Shown: positions 23,748 through 35,645 of the stretch, in pieces
How the letters are laid out: the number at the start of each line of letters is the position of its first letter
How positions within the stretch are numbered: position 1 is the stretch's first letter
Assembly (NCBI RefSeq): GCF_033568475.1
Contig: NC_133121.1
Location: 171,121,716-171,185,715, forward strand
DNA length: 64,000 nucleotides
Origin: Henckelia pumila
Lineage: Eukaryota > Streptophyta > Magnoliopsida > Lamiales > Gesneriaceae
Reading direction: 5' to 3'
Made by a program: the position numbers and the translations under genes
The notes under the pieces: generated by a model
The model's database searches: none
What the model was told of the DNA's origin: nothing
What the model saw: the letters and a program-made list of their open reading frames with translations, nothing else

Positions 23748-26700
23748 TCAAGCACTTGTATGAACCGGCCCATTTGATCGGAATCCACCGCCCCTGCCAC
23801 GAGTGCCCCTTCCCCGGCCACGGCCTGACGATAAATTTAATAAAATTAAGTTGGTATGGAGTTATTAAGAGCATAATAACCCATGCGGGTGGTTGTTTGT
23901 TTAAATTCCAATAACGTGCCATGATGTGAGATAGTTGTAAGGGACCCTAATTAATTTGAAACATCATGTTGGATGACAATGATCCATCATAGCAAAAGGC
24001 CAGATCTTTAGGGTGGCCAGAACGGCACAAGAAAATAGTTGAGATTGGCCAGAACGGCACAAGAAAGCAATTAAAAATAGGGAATGCAGCCAAATGATAG
24101 TCCGAGGAATTTGGTACAGCAGTATCGACAAGTCAGGTTGGAGGCGCTGAAAGAAACAAGTATGAATACCTCCAAACACCAATCAAGACATAGATAACTG
24201 CAGGATGTGTCTAATGGAATTATATTCAGTTCAAATAAAAGTATTAAACACGAGAAATGCATAATACCGCGATGTGCATCTTGATAGTAGTTTCCAGAAT
24301 CATACTGGGCATCCACCTGCGGGCCATTGTACCCTCCTCTTCCACGACCATGGAAATTGCGAGCTCTTCCACGACCCCTGACCATGTACCCACGATTTTG
24401 TTCATAGCCTCCATCATTGTACTCAACAGATGCAAAACCATTTCCTAGTAAGCAATGAAATAACTACATCAAAGGCATATTAGAAGTTCTATTCATTCCG
24501 TCCACATAAAGTTCGCAGTACTGCAAAACTGCCAGAACGCAGGTGAAATTTGTTTCCAAAAATCGTTTTCCATATCCAAATATGTAAAACATGCTTGGCA
24601 TCATAATTGTTTTAAGAAAATAGAAAGGGTTACATGGAAAAAGAGAAGAATTAAATTTTCAAGAAACCTAAATAAATGTAAAAAAAAGAAAAGAAAAAAA
24701 CAAGATGTTGCAAATCCATTTTGAAATTTTGTAGGAAGAAAATCACTTCTTGAAGAAAATAATAAGATAACAAAACAATAAGGGGCAATCCACGGTCATT
24801 AAAAAGATTAATCAGAATAAAACCATGTGGAGGTCTAGGCCTTCCCCTCCCTCTAGCAATTTGACCTCTCCCTCGAGCATGTGGTGATCCCTCTGCAGAT
24901 ATATAACCCGTTAATCTGAAGTCATGAAAGAATTATCAACAAGTACTGGTAAAATGGGTGATCACCTCCATCATAGTCGAGTTCAGTAGCCACCTTCACC
25001 TGATCAATTGGTATTGGTTGTTGGTAACTGCATCAAACTAAGGCCAATCAGTAATCCCATTTAAACAAAAACAATTACATAAGGAGCACAAAAAATGCCA
25101 GGTGCCAACAGATCAAAACATAAATTGTAAACCAACACCATCAGATATTTCTTAAATACAATCACAAATATGGAGTAACAAAAAGTATAAACATTTTACA
25201 AGTAAAAGAAGAATTAGGCTTTTTAACTTGTAGAACAAATAATTTTGTTCTACAAGATAATCAACTGGCTAAACAGTGATTATAATTTGACAAAATGGAC
25301 AAAAGATAGGATTAAACAGTCATAAAAACCAAAATTACTTGCCCGATATTTTCCTTGTCCAACTGTTTCTTTGAGAGAGTAATAGTGACCATAGAGACTT
25401 TCCTTGTTGTTTCCAGACTGCAGCATACACAGGAATGTCACACAGGCCAGTGGTATTGACACACTCAGAGCAAAATTGAGTGGAAAATTCAATTCAGAAG
25501 TTTAAAATTTTGAAACATATAGGTATATCTGAATACAATTTCCAGGTGTTTTTCTAAATTCCCACATAATAACCCGACATTATGCTATCGTTTTCATTTT
25601 TTATCTCAAAAACTCAGACTCGCCAAATCTCCAACATTATCATGACATACAATTCCATCATATCTCAATAGAGTAAAGTAAACTTTAAATTCTAAAATAC
25701 AGTAAAATTAAAAGGACAAATATATATGCTATAATATCACTAACTCAAGCATGTCATGCAATGTGACTTTACAATAAACATTGTTTCTTTCAAGAAACAA
25801 AATGAATATTCTTCAATATAGTTTCCATTTCCCAAAGTACCTTTAAGAGAATTATTTTTCAGAAAACACTGGAAACAAAACAAAATATAGCCCTTACGTC
25901 TGGAGGCCTTCTTCCAATGGTTCCCATGTGTCGATTATGTCAACAGATTGAATCGCTATAATTTGGTGAAGACCAACTATTCTCCTCTACATTGCAAGAA
26001 ACACGTGTTTAATATCTCCAGTTGAAACACGTGTTTAATATCTCCAGTAAAAGAAGAATTGGTGGTTAGTTAAACACTACAATAATCATCATAAAGAAAC
26101 CTTGATTAACTCCACAATTGTCACAGTTTTGTTGATGGCTCTGCCCATTGCCTTGAACACTATTTCATCTGAACCCTTTTCCTACAATACATAATATTAC
26201 AAGTCAGAAACGGTATGTCCTATACATGCCCTGCATGGCAGGTAAAAAAAACATTCATATGATTGAACATAAATGAATAACATAAATTCCATGAAACACC
26301 AAATATCTTGCACTCAGATAATCCTTCAACGTATGTCTGTCCTTAGAGAGAGAGGAAGCAATCTTGGTCATCTACATACCACACAAAATTCAACAGCCAA
26401 CAAGAAGTACCCGGACACATTCCTCATGCTGCACTCGCGTCATCTCAGTCTCATCAATACAGGATTTTGAATTTAACATAAACAGTTGAACATCGACAAG
26501 GATAACTTTTAAAATATGTATGACCCGTGAACATTCTACTTTACTTCTCACTTTCCCCTAGATTAGGAACACAGTTCCTTAACAAGGAACTATGCACAAT
26601 TACCTAAGCTGGGCAAGTTCCAGGATGACATCGCCTTATCATATTATCAAACTCAATCAAGCATACCCTTTAAAGAATAAATCCCTAAACTGCGAAAATA

Positions 26701-27043
26701 TGTATCAAATACTTCTACTCTACTTATTCTCTCAACACAATACTATAAACAGCAAACCGAGCCATAAAATAAAACTGTGTACAATCATCTCATTCAATCA
26801 TATACAAATAAAACTGTACCTACTATTTTCAAATGCTGTTTACCGGCCATTCATCATATCTAAAAACCGAAAAAAAATAACAAGAGATAACGATCACATA
26901 ACTACGAGAAAAAATAAAACCTGAAGCAAGTTCATGGCGTAAGAGATGTAGCTTCTCATCCTGCCTTGACTTGTAATCCGAATCTCATTCTCTCCAATCG
27001 ATGTTTCCTCCCTGGGTTTCTGCACCTTATGGTACCGATCCAT
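23748..27043 (-). CDS. Alba-domain DNA/RNA-binding protein with RGG-rich tail
   Basis: Eight exons on minus: 26921-27043, 26101-26181, 25898-25986, 25343-25417, 24966-25027, 24824-24892, 24268-24444 and 23748-23824, giving 250 aa. Residues about 17-115 form the Alba fold: NEIRITSQGRMRSYISYAMNLL, then VFKAMGRAINKTVTIVELIKRRI, then LETTRKVSMVTITLSKK. From about 135 the protein is rich in RGR, RGG and GRG with Gly, Tyr and Asn, ending GPVHTSA. Plant Alba proteins of this long RGG type bind RNA, and some bind DNA-RNA hybrids; they act in nucleus and cytoplasm. Intron 4 (25028-25342) must begin GC (donor GCAAGT) to give ENIGYQQP, since a GT two bases later shifts the frame. The frame is otherwise continuous and the gene looks intact. 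Confidence 0.9.
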
Positions 27044-27334
27044 GTCCCTAAAAAAACAATTAAAATCAAAATCAAAACTTTAGCAAAAAACCACAAATAA
27101 ACGAAAATAAAACGAGAATTCGTCAAAAAAAAAAAAAAAAACTGTAACATCAGGAGAAAATAAGAGCGAAAAAGTTGGATATTGATTACATAAACAATTT
27201 CTTCCTTGAATAAAAGAATTACACAGCAACTAAAATCAATTACCCGAAAATGGCTGCAAGATAAGATATTGAAATCCAGAAAGAAAAGCCCTCTTCTTGC
27301 TTTACGCCCTAATTAGGTCACTGCGAGCGCGGGG

Positions 27335-27343
27335 TATTTATAT
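27335..27343 (-). promoter_or_regulatory. Probable TATA box of the Alba gene
   Basis: Reads ATATAAATA on minus, about 290 bp before the start codon, in a locally GC-rich setting. Transcription would then begin near 27305. Confidence 0.55.
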
Positions 27344-27344
27344 C

Positions 27345-27657
27345 CTGGTGCCCTAGTTCGTTGGGAAGCCTAAATTTTCAAAATATTATAATTTATTATT
27401 ATTAAAGAATTTGATAATTAATTTTAATTAATTAATTATTAAATAAAATGAATGAAATAAATGATAAAATATAATTAATTTTAAAAAAAAATCAAAACAT
27501 CAGTCCATTTTATATTACTTAATTTTCCTAAATTTAATTAAAATTGATCAAAATTTTTTCTTAAAATAACATTTTTTAAAATATTCAAACACATCTTTAA
27601 TTATTTATATTTTTAAATTCAATATGATATTTATCGAAATTTTTAGATACTTCATTA
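27345..27657. other. AT-rich intergenic DNA upstream of the Alba gene
   Basis: No open frames or repeats of note; runs of TTAATTAATTA. Confidence 0.5.
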
Positions 27658-27665
27658 CACTTAAT

Positions 27666-28148
27666 CATTGTTCTAAAAAGCGGCCCACCGCCTCGCTTTC
27701 TTGCTATGCTACACCTCTAGGCGTTGCCCGTCTAATCTCCCGCTTAGCGCAGACATAAATCCGTAGGCGGTTACTATTTTTTATAAAATAAAAAATCAAA
27801 ATCAAAAACTAAAAGAGAGAGACGCGACGCGAGAAACAAACATAGAAGGAACGAAGAAGCGTAGAAAAGAAAGCCAAGCAAAAAATTAAATCTCAGATTA
27901 TGTATGAAGACTTGATATCTATTAATATTTATGTTGTTGTTATTATTATTATTAAAATTTTATAAGAGTTTCGTACAAAAACTGAAAAACATAAGACATA
28001 AAAATTATATTTTATAGAAAATTCATGAATATCTCAAGGTATTTATTATTTAGGTTTTAAAAAAAACCGTTTAGGCGCCGCCTAGGCGGCTAAGCGCTAG
28101 GCGGTGGTTCGTTGCATGCCTACCCACCTAGTGCTTTTTAAAACATTG
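27666..28148. mobile_element. hAT-like MITE with 8-bp TSD
   Basis: Flanked by CACTTAAT at 27658-27665 and 28149-28156. The termini are CATTGTTCTAAAAAGC and the inverse of CAATGTTTTAAAAAGC. GC-rich palindromic stretches lie just inside (GGCGCCGCCTAGGCGGC near 28074), and the middle is AT-rich. No coding. The 8-bp duplication and a C-A-x-x-G terminus fit hAT elements. Confidence 0.75.
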
Positions 28149-28458
28149 CACTTAATAAAGAATCTGAAAAAATAATTAATTTGACAATATAAATTATTAT
28201 GTTGATATAAATATTTGAACTGTTTCGTGTAAAAGAATCATTAGTGATAATAATATATATACATATAATCATGACACACGCTATGTGTGTCCACGAAATA
28301 TAAAAATAAATTCAAAATATTTTTATAAAACCATAAAACAATATAAGCGAGTGTGATTTTTGGTTGTTTTTTTTCTTTTTGATGATTTTGTTTGAGAAGA
28401 AGGAGCGAGATTGATTGTTGGGGATCAGATGTGTGTGTAGAGGGGGGGTGAATACACA

Positions 28459-29703
28459 TGATAAGTGTATTTAGTATGCATTATTTTATAGCATTTTGTG
28501 TTTAGTTTGCATGCATTTAAGTTATTTTTCGTTAGTTTTATTAGTGTTTTATGTTATGTGTTTGCATTAGACTCACTTGGTTGAATTTTGTAGGAAATTA
28601 ATCAAAATTTGGGATTTCTGTGCATTAAAGCTCACGCGCGCGCAGAATAAGACTCCAGAGGCTGCCAAGGTAAAGCCGCGCGCGCGCGAGTTGATTGAGA
28701 ATTCGCTGTTTTTTAACACTACGCGCGCGCGAGACGTCCTAGGCGCGCGCGCGCGTGTCCGCATGACCTAAGTTTCGAGATTTTTAGTTTGAATTGGATT
28801 CCAATTGGCGCGGCCCTATAAATAGAATTTTTATGCCCTTTTTCCGGACTTTTGGATCTTTTGGGAGCACAGGCGGCGGCTAGGAGCGAGTTCTTCAGAT
28901 TTTCTGCTATTCTAGTATTTTTATTTTATGTTTTTAATTTTGGATTATTGAATTATGTTTATTAGTGAGTAGTTTCTTTATTTCGATCAAGGCCACGTGA
29001 TTGGGCCAGACAGTTTATGTAAAAACTTAATTTATTTATTTGAGATTTTAAGACTTAATTGAGTTTATTGATTATCAGATTTATCTTTGCCTTACAAATT
29101 TCTTGGCCAGTTATTTGTTTGCTTGTTAATCGATTCCAATTTGTACAGAGGAGGTTTCGAATTCGATCACTTTGGTTTTCAACATAGTGTAAAACTGACT
29201 AGAAATAGAATTTGGTTTCATTATGCGGTTTAGGTATTTACTGAATTTTCACAGTGTTTATGCATTTGGATTTGATTAGAATTATGAAATATTAATCTGT
29301 CAAATTTGAATAGGTTTGATTGTTCTAGAAATAGTCTTTCGAACAATTTAGGAAAATTCTCGTAAATTATAATTAAGTCTGATATCTTAGATAGATTGCT
29401 TGTTGTGTGAATTGTCTGGTACCTACGTGTGTCCTTGATCGAAGTTTTTCCCAAATTTTAAGTAATCCAAAATATTCCAGCTTTATTTTAATTAATTTGA
29501 GTTTTATTGCAATTTTAGTTATTAGTTTAAAAACCTGAAATCGCTCTTTTTAATTAGCCTAGATTAAGTAGAAATAAATATATTTTGGTAATCATATTTT
29601 TACAGTCCCTGTGGGTTCGACATCTGGACCGTTGTCCACTTTATTATAATTTGACCTGGTTCGCTTGCCAGTAGAATTTTATTCATACCGAAATAGCCGG
29701 TCA
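28459..29703 (+). repeat. 5' LTR of the Athila element
   Basis: Starts TGATAAGTGTATTTAG and ends ATAGCCGGTCA. Contains several (CG)n alternating tracts at about 28634-28760 and a TATA box downstream of them. Matches 38094-39340. Confidence 0.95.
28816..28825 (+). promoter_or_regulatory. TATA box in the Athila 5' LTR
   Basis: CTATAAATAG sits after the CG-rich repeats and would direct transcription of the element. The same site is in the 3' LTR at about 38453-38462. Confidence 0.7.
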
Positions 29704-29708
29704 AGTTT

Positions 29709-29726
29709 TTGGCGCCGTTGCCGGGG
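29709..29726 (+). other. Primer-binding site of the Athila element
   Basis: TTGGCGCCGTTGCCGGGG, six bases after the LTR end. From the TGG onward it complements the 3' end of plant tRNA-Asp, the established Athila primer. Confidence 0.85.
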
Positions 29727-29961
29727 ACTGTCTTTGATATCAAAATTTTTATTTCTCTTGAGATTAGACATTACTTATCTTCTGAATTTCTGATTATAAT
29801 TTTTTGGCGATTCTCAGGTACCCTTTGTTGTGCATGCGTAACACTCGATCGAGGGTACTACTACCACTTGATTTGGAAATCGAGCGCACGCTTAGCAGGA
29901 TCCGAAAAGCCAAGAAATCTATCAATCTAGAATAGAGTCAGAATCTGAATCTGAAGTAGAG

Positions 29962-32900
29962 ATGGCAGATAATCGCACTGTATGGGATATCATCCGTCCG
30001 CCAACTGAAGGTTATGGATCTAGTATAGTTCGCCCCGCTGTTGAGGCAAACAATTTCGAGCTGAAGCCCTCTACTATTCAGCTGATTCAATTGCAAGCTA
30101 GATTCGGGGGCTCATCTGTAGAAGATCCCTACGCTCATCTGGAGCATTTTCTGTCAATCTGCGACACGTTCAAAGTGAATGGGGTAACATCTGATGCAGT
30201 ACGACTGCGGTTATTCCCATTCTCTCTACAAGGAGAAGCTGCTGAATGGCTAGATGATCTGCCTGCTGGATCTATTACTACATGGAATCAACTTGTTCAG
30301 ACCTTTCTGAATAAATATTTTCCTCCCACAAAAATGGCGAAACTGTTCTCTGATATCATCTCATTCAGGCAGAAGGAAGCTGAATCTTTAAATGCTGCTT
30401 GGACTCGATTCAAAAAGATGTTGAGGATGTGCCCTCAACATAATCTCACTCTGAGCCAACAGACTCAGACTTTTTACAATGGGGCTGATCAATCTGTCCG
30501 ATCCATGTTGGATGCTGCTGCTAACGGAAGCTTATTCAGGAAGACACCGGCAGAAGCATGGGAAATTATTGGAAATATGGCTGAAAGCAACATTGGATGG
30601 CCAGATGCTAAAAAGGACAGAAAAGCTGGAGTTTTAGAGGTCGATGCACTAACATCACTTAATGCGAAGATCGATGCACTTACTCATCAGATGGCAGTTA
30701 TGCAGACATCTCCAGCCAACCAAGTGCAAGTCCAACAGTCTGACGAACAACAAGTATTTGAAGTTGATGCAGCAAACTTCATGGAAAACCAAGGGAGACA
30801 GCAGTACAATCCATACAGCAATACTTACAATCCTGGCTGGAAGAACCATCCAAACCTCTCATGGAAAACTGCAGATCCTACAGCTAATACATCAAAGCCA
30901 GTAGAAAAGAAGCTCTCCTTTGAAGAAATTATGATGAAATATGTAGCTGGTACTGAGACCCGTCTACAGAATCAGGAGGCAATGTTACAGAGATTAGAGA
31001 CACAGATGAGCCAGATAGCTACACAGCTGTCAACTAGACCAGCAGGATCTTTGCCTAGCAATACTGAGAGAAATTCAAAGGATGTTAATGCTATTCTAGC
31101 AGTAATTAGATCGCAAGCAGACACTGAAGCAAAGAATCCTGAAGACAAGGAAGCAAGTGACCTAGTCCAAGAAAAGGAGTTGGAGGAAGAACCAAAGCAG
31201 TCAGACTCGACGCCTACGGGCAAGAAAGGTAAGTCCTCGCACTCAGTTAGTAATGATAATATTGACTTGAGTAAACTCCCATTTCCCCAGAGAGCAAAGC
31301 AACTGCAATTGGATAATCAATTTGCAAAGTTCCTTGAGATTTTCAAAAATCTTCATATTAATATTCCATTTGCAGACGCTTTAGCTCAAATGCCTAGTTA
31401 TGCAAAATTTTTAAAAGAGATTTTGTCTAACAAAAGAAAACTGGTGGATTTTGAAACTGTGAAGTTGTCGGAGGAGTGTTCTGCCATTTTACAAAATAAA
31501 CTCCCTCTGAAACTTAAGGATCCCGGTAGCTTTTCAATTCCATGCACTATTGGAAAATCATTTTTTAATAAGGCTTTATGTGATCTAGGTGCAAGTATTA
31601 ATCTTATGCCTTATTCATGTTTTGAAAAGCTAGGAATTGGGGAAGTTAAGCCAACTAATATCTCCCTACAATTGGCTGATAGATCTATAAAATATCCAAG
31701 GGGGATTGTAGAGGATATATTAGTAAAGGTTGATAAGTTTATTTTTCCAGTGGATTTTGTCGTGCTTGATATGGAAGAAGATCGTGAGATACCTCTTATT
31801 TTGGGTAGACCATTTTTAGCCACTGGAAAGGCAGTGATTGATGTACACAAGGGGGAGTTGATATTACGTATGAATGATGAGAAAGTAATTTTTAATGTTT
31901 TTCATGGCATTCGATATCCTGCAGACAATTCTGATTGTTTCAGAATTGATGTTACTGATGATTTGGTTGAGTGTTCTCTGCAGGAACAGTTGTCGGTAGA
32001 TCCATTAGAAATTTGTGTGACAGGTGATACTGATGAAGAGCATGTTAGTGAGGCAGTTCAAGAAGTAGCACGATATTTGGATGAAAGTCTACCCTTGGAC
32101 AGACTCATCAATACCAAGATGGGGGAGCTCGACCATACTCCAAAACCGTTGAAGCCATCCACCGAGGAGCCCCCTACTCTTGAACTTAAACCACTTTCAT
32201 CTCATTTGAAATATTTGTATTTATCAAAGAACGATAAACTGCCAATAATTTGTTCATCTTATTTGACAGGTTGCGATGAGAAAAAGCTGTTGCGTGTGAT
32301 TCGAGAACACATAAGATCCATAGGTTGGAGCTTGGCCGATCTCAAGGGGATTAGTCCAACCATGTGCATGCACAAAATATTGATGGAGGCGGAGTATAAG
32401 ACATCGGCTCAACCACAGAGGCGACTTAACCCAGCCATGCAAGAGGTAGTGAAAAAGGAGGTAATCAAGCTCCTTGATGCAGGTATTATCTACCCTATAT
32501 CTGATAGTGAATGGGTAAGTCCAACTCAAGTAGTGCCTAAAAAAGGGGGAATGACTGTAATTAAAAATTCCAACAATGAATTAATTCCTACGAGAACTGT
32601 TACGGGGTGGCGGGTTTGCATAGACTATAGGAAATTGAATGATGCCACCCGTAAGGATCACTTTCCCCTTCCCTTTATTGATCAGATGGTTGAGCGACTT
32701 GCAGGGCATGCGTTTTATTGTTTTTTGGATGGTTATTCTGGATATATGCAAATTCCTATAGCACCTGAGGACCAGCACAAAACCACTTTTACTTGTCCGT
32801 ATGGTACTTTTGCATATAAACGGATGCCATTTGGGTTGTGTAATGCCCCTGCCACTTTTCAGCGATGTATGATGGCTATTTTTCATGATATGGTTGAAAA

Positions 32901-35070
32901 GTTCATAGAAGTGTTTATGGATGATTTCTCTGTGGTAGGATCATCTTTTGATGCATGTTTGTTTAATTTGAAAAAAGTGTTGCAGAGATGTGAGGAGAGC
33001 AATTTGGTATTGAATTGGAAAAAATGCCACTTCATGGTGAAAGAGGGCATTGTTTTAGGCCACAAGGTATCTGAGTTAGGTGTGGAAGTAGACAAAGCAA
33101 AACTTGAAGTAATTGAAAAACTTCCACCTCCCACAAATTTGAAGGGCATTAGGAGTTTTCTTGGGCATGCGGGTTTCTATAGGAGATTTATTAAAGATTT
33201 TTCTTCTATTGCTAAACCCCTGACTAATCTGTTAATCAAAGAGGTGCCTTTTAATTTTTCTGCGGAGTGCTTGCAGGCTTTTAAAATCTTGAAGGAGAAA
33301 TTAACAACTGCTCCGGTGATAGTAGCTCCTGATTGGAATCTGCCATTTGAGTTGATGTGTGACGCAAGTGACACCGCGTTGGGAGCCGTGCTTGGACAAA
33401 AAAGGGACAAGGCACTTCATGTGATTTACTACGCCAGTATCACCCTGTCAGCTGCCCAACTGAATTACGCGACTACTGAAAAAGAGCTTCTCGCGGTCGT
33501 GTTCGCGTTGGATAAGTTCAGATCTTATTTGGTGGGGAGCAAAGTCATAGTTCACACGGATCACTCGGCCTTGAAGTATTTGATGAGCAAAAAGGATGCA
33601 AAACCCAGGTTAATTCGTTGGGTTTTATTGTTACAAGAATTTGATTTAAAAATTGTTGACAGGAAAGGAGCTGAAAATCAAGTTGCGGACCACCTTTCTC
33701 GTTTGGAAAATCAAGGCGCTGAAACACAGGTGATCCACGATGATTTTTCAGATGAGCAGTTGTTTGAGGTATCCAACCTACCATGGTATGCAGACATCGT
33801 TAACTATCTGTCAAGTAAGTTTCTTCCCGCGCATTTAACTTATCAACAGAAGAAGAAATTCTTCTCTGAGTTGAAATATTTTTTGTGGGAAGATCCATTT
33901 TTGTTTAAGATTTGTGCAGATGGTATCATTCGTAGGTGTATTCCAGCAGAAGAGGTAAGATCTATACTTTCACACTGTCACACAGGTCCGACTGGAGGTC
34001 ACTTCGGTGCAAGTCGCACCGCCGCCAAAGTACTTCAGTCGGGGTTTTATTGGCCTTCATTATTTAAGGATGTTTTTGCATATGTGATTGCTTGTGATGC
34101 GTGTCAGAAGGTGGGTAATATTTCTAAGAGACATGAGATGCCCCTCAATAATATTCTTGTCTGTGAAGTTTTTGATGTGTGGGGTATCGATTTCATGGGA
34201 CCATTTCCTGCGTCCGAGGGGAACAAGTATATTTTGGTTGCGGTCGATTATGTGTCTAAGTGGGTTGAAGCACTGGCTTGTAGAACGAATGACTCTAGGG
34301 TGGTTATAAAATTTTTGAAAAAAATCATATTTTCTAGATATGGTACCCCCAGAGCCATAATCAGTGATGGAGGAACCCACTTTTGTAACCAACAATTTGA
34401 GAATCTTTTGACAAAATATGGGGTTACTCATAAGGTGGCAACACCTTATCACCCCCAAACTAGTGGGCAAGTTGAAATTTCGAATAGGGAGTTGAAAAGA
34501 ATTTTGGAGAAAATTGTGAATGCAAACAGGAAAGAATGGTCAAATAAATTAGATGATGCGTTATGGGCCTATCGAACTGCTTTTAAAACACCTATAGGAA
34601 CTTCTCCATTTAGGTTGTTATATGGTAAAGCATGTCATCTTCCTGTAGAACTTGAGCATAAAGCACTATGGGCTACTAAATTTCTGAATTTTGATGTGCA
34701 GGCTACAGGTGAAGAACGATTACTGCAATTGAATGAACTTGACGAGCTTAGGTTGGAGGCCTATGAAAATGCCAGGATCTATAAAGAAAAGACCAAGAAG
34801 TGGCATGATCAGCGTATTGTTTCGCGTGAATTCGAGGTAGGCCAAGAGGTTTTACTATATAACTCACGCTTGAAGCTCATGCCAGGGAAGCTTCGTTCGA
34901 GATGGACAGGACCGTACACTATCAAACAAGTGATGTCGTATGGTACGGTAGAAATTTTTAGTCCGGCTACAGGAGCATTCAGAGTTAACGGGCATAGGAT
35001 AAAAATTTATCGAGGTGGTATTGTGGATCAGACACAAACCGCCGTCGACTTGCAAGACCCGGCAAATTAA
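29962..35070 (+). CDS. Athila gag-pol polyprotein, 1702 aa
   Basis: One uninterrupted frame. Gag lies at about residues 40-320, with [17 protein letters not shown] near 95. No CCHC zinc knuckle is seen, only the [16 protein letters not shown] segment typical of Athila. The protease active site is [10 protein letters not shown] near 541. Reverse transcriptase covers about 850-1060 with FMDDF near 985. RNase H follows with LMCDASD near 1130 and ends at VADHLSRLE. Integrase starts near 1330 with an HHCC zinc finger ([12 protein letters not shown]...CDACQ), then the core Asp in GIDFMGPFP (about 1409), Asp in SDGGTHF (about 1468) and Glu in GQVEISNRE (about 1503). No chromodomain. The start is the first ATG after the leader. 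All catalytic residues are present, so it is potentially functional. Confidence 0.95.
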   Translation: MADNRTVWDIIRPPTEGYGSSIVRPAVEANNFELKPSTIQLIQLQARFGGSSVEDPYAHLEHFLSICDTFKVNGVTSDAVRLRLFPFSLQGEAAEWLDDLPAGSITTWNQLVQTFLNKYFPPTKMAKLFSDIISFRQKEAESLNAAWTRFKKMLRMCPQHNLTLSQQTQTFYNGADQSVRSMLDAAANGSLFRKTPAEAWEIIGNMAESNIGWPDAKKDRKAGVLEVDALTSLNAKIDALTHQMAVMQTSPANQVQVQQSDEQQVFEVDAANFMENQGRQQYNPYSNTYNPGWKNHPNLSWKTADPTANTSKPVEKKLSFEEIMMKYVAGTETRLQNQEAMLQRLETQMSQIATQLSTRPAGSLPSNTERNSKDVNAILAVIRSQADTEAKNPEDKEASDLVQEKELEEEPKQSDSTPTGKKGKSSHSVSNDNIDLSKLPFPQRAKQLQLDNQFAKFLEIFKNLHINIPFADALAQMPSYAKFLKEILSNKRKLVDFETVKLSEECSAILQNKLPLKLKDPGSFSIPCTIGKSFFNKALCDLGASINLMPYSCFEKLGIGEVKPTNISLQLADRSIKYPRGIVEDILVKVDKFIFPVDFVVLDMEEDREIPLILGRPFLATGKAVIDVHKGELILRMNDEKVIFNVFHGIRYPADNSDCFRIDVTDDLVECSLQEQLSVDPLEICVTGDTDEEHVSEAVQEVARYLDESLPLDRLINTKMGELDHTPKPLKPSTEEPPTLELKPLSSHLKYLYLSKNDKLPIICSSYLTGCDEKKLLRVIREHIRSIGWSLADLKGISPTMCMHKILMEAEYKTSAQPQRRLNPAMQEVVKKEVIKLLDAGIIYPISDSEWVSPTQVVPKKGGMTVIKNSNNELIPTRTVTGWRVCIDYRKLNDATRKDHFPLPFIDQMVERLAGHAFYCFLDGYSGYMQIPIAPEDQHKTTFTCPYGTFAYKRMPFGLCNAPATFQRCMMAIFHDMVEKFIEVFMDDFSVVGSSFDACLFNLKKVLQRCEESNLVLNWKKCHFMVKEGIVLGHKVSELGVEVDKAKLEVIEKLPPPTNLKGIRSFLGHAGFYRRFIKDFSSIAKPLTNLLIKEVPFNFSAECLQAFKILKEKLTTAPVIVAPDWNLPFELMCDASDTALGAVLGQKRDKALHVIYYASITLSAAQLNYATTEKELLAVVFALDKFRSYLVGSKVIVHTDHSALKYLMSKKDAKPRLIRWVLLLQEFDLKIVDRKGAENQVADHLSRLENQGAETQVIHDDFSDEQLFEVSNLPWYADIVNYLSSKFLPAHLTYQQKKKFFSELKYFLWEDPFLFKICADGIIRRCIPAEEVRSILSHCHTGPTGGHFGASRTAAKVLQSGFYWPSLFKDVFAYVIACDACQKVGNISKRHEMPLNNILVCEVFDVWGIDFMGPFPASEGNKYILVAVDYVSKWVEALACRTNDSRVVIKFLKKIIFSRYGTPRAIISDGGTHFCNQQFENLLTKYGVTHKVATPYHPQTSGQVEISNRELKRILEKIVNANRKEWSNKLDDALWAYRTAFKTPIGTSPFRLLYGKACHLPVELEHKALWATKFLNFDVQATGEERLLQLNELDELRLEAYENARIYKEKTKKWHDQRIVSREFEVGQEVLLYNSRLKLMPGKLRSRWTGPYTIKQVMSYGTVEIFSPATGAFRVNGHRIKIYRGGIVDQTQTAVDLQDPAN

Positions 35071-35645
35071 AAAGGGAGGTAGAGTCGGGCTATAGACTAT
35101 AAATTTCACGCTGGCTGGGAGGCAACCCAGTATTATTTTTATTATATTATATTTTTTTTAATTTTATTTTATTGTATTTTTTATTTCTCATTTTTCTCGT
35201 ATTGCAGGTATAATTTCTGCTCAGTTTCACTGCGCGCGCACGAGCCCCTTGCTCGCTCGCGCGCAGGCGTGCGCTCCAGAAACTTTGAGGATCAATCGCG
35301 CGCGCGCGAGCAGAATGACCATCCAGTGTCCGCAATTATAGACTCGCGCGCGCGCGAGGAGCGCAGATTAAAGAAAAACGGGCCCTTCCCCCTCTTTTCT
35401 TTCATTCCTTTTCTCCTTCTCTTCTACTTTTTTTTTCTCTTAAACCCTAAATCCCCAAATTTTTCTACTCCACTTTCTCCATTAATTCTTGACGTTCTCA
35501 CTCTCAAATTGCAGATTTGTGGAGTTTTCATCGCGCTTGCATTTGGGGCCTTCAATTTTTTGTAGGAATCCTCTTTTTGTGCACTCTTCCGTGCATCACC
35601 AACAACCACCGCCGCCCACCGCCTCTGCTCCGGCCGACCACCACC
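35071..35645 (+). other. Athila region between pol and the third ORF
   Basis: Contains CG-alternating tracts at about 35233-35245, 35296-35308 and 35343-35358, echoing those of the LTR, followed by a pyrimidine-rich stretch (35380-35440) and a probable 3' splice site TTGCAG near 35513. A subgenomic spliced mRNA for the third ORF is a reasonable inference. Confidence 0.5.

Noticed and set aside
23964..24441. Separate Gly/Arg-rich ORFs
   Set aside because: They are exon 7 of the Alba gene, its intron read-through and its frame shadows, not independent genes.
28577..28771. Complementary open frames on both strands over CG tracts
   Set aside because: These are low-complexity CG repeats in the Athila LTR, repeated in its partner LTR.
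30655..34470. Many antisense ORFs opposite the Athila gag-pol
   Set aside because: No conserved domain; they are shadows of a long coding frame.
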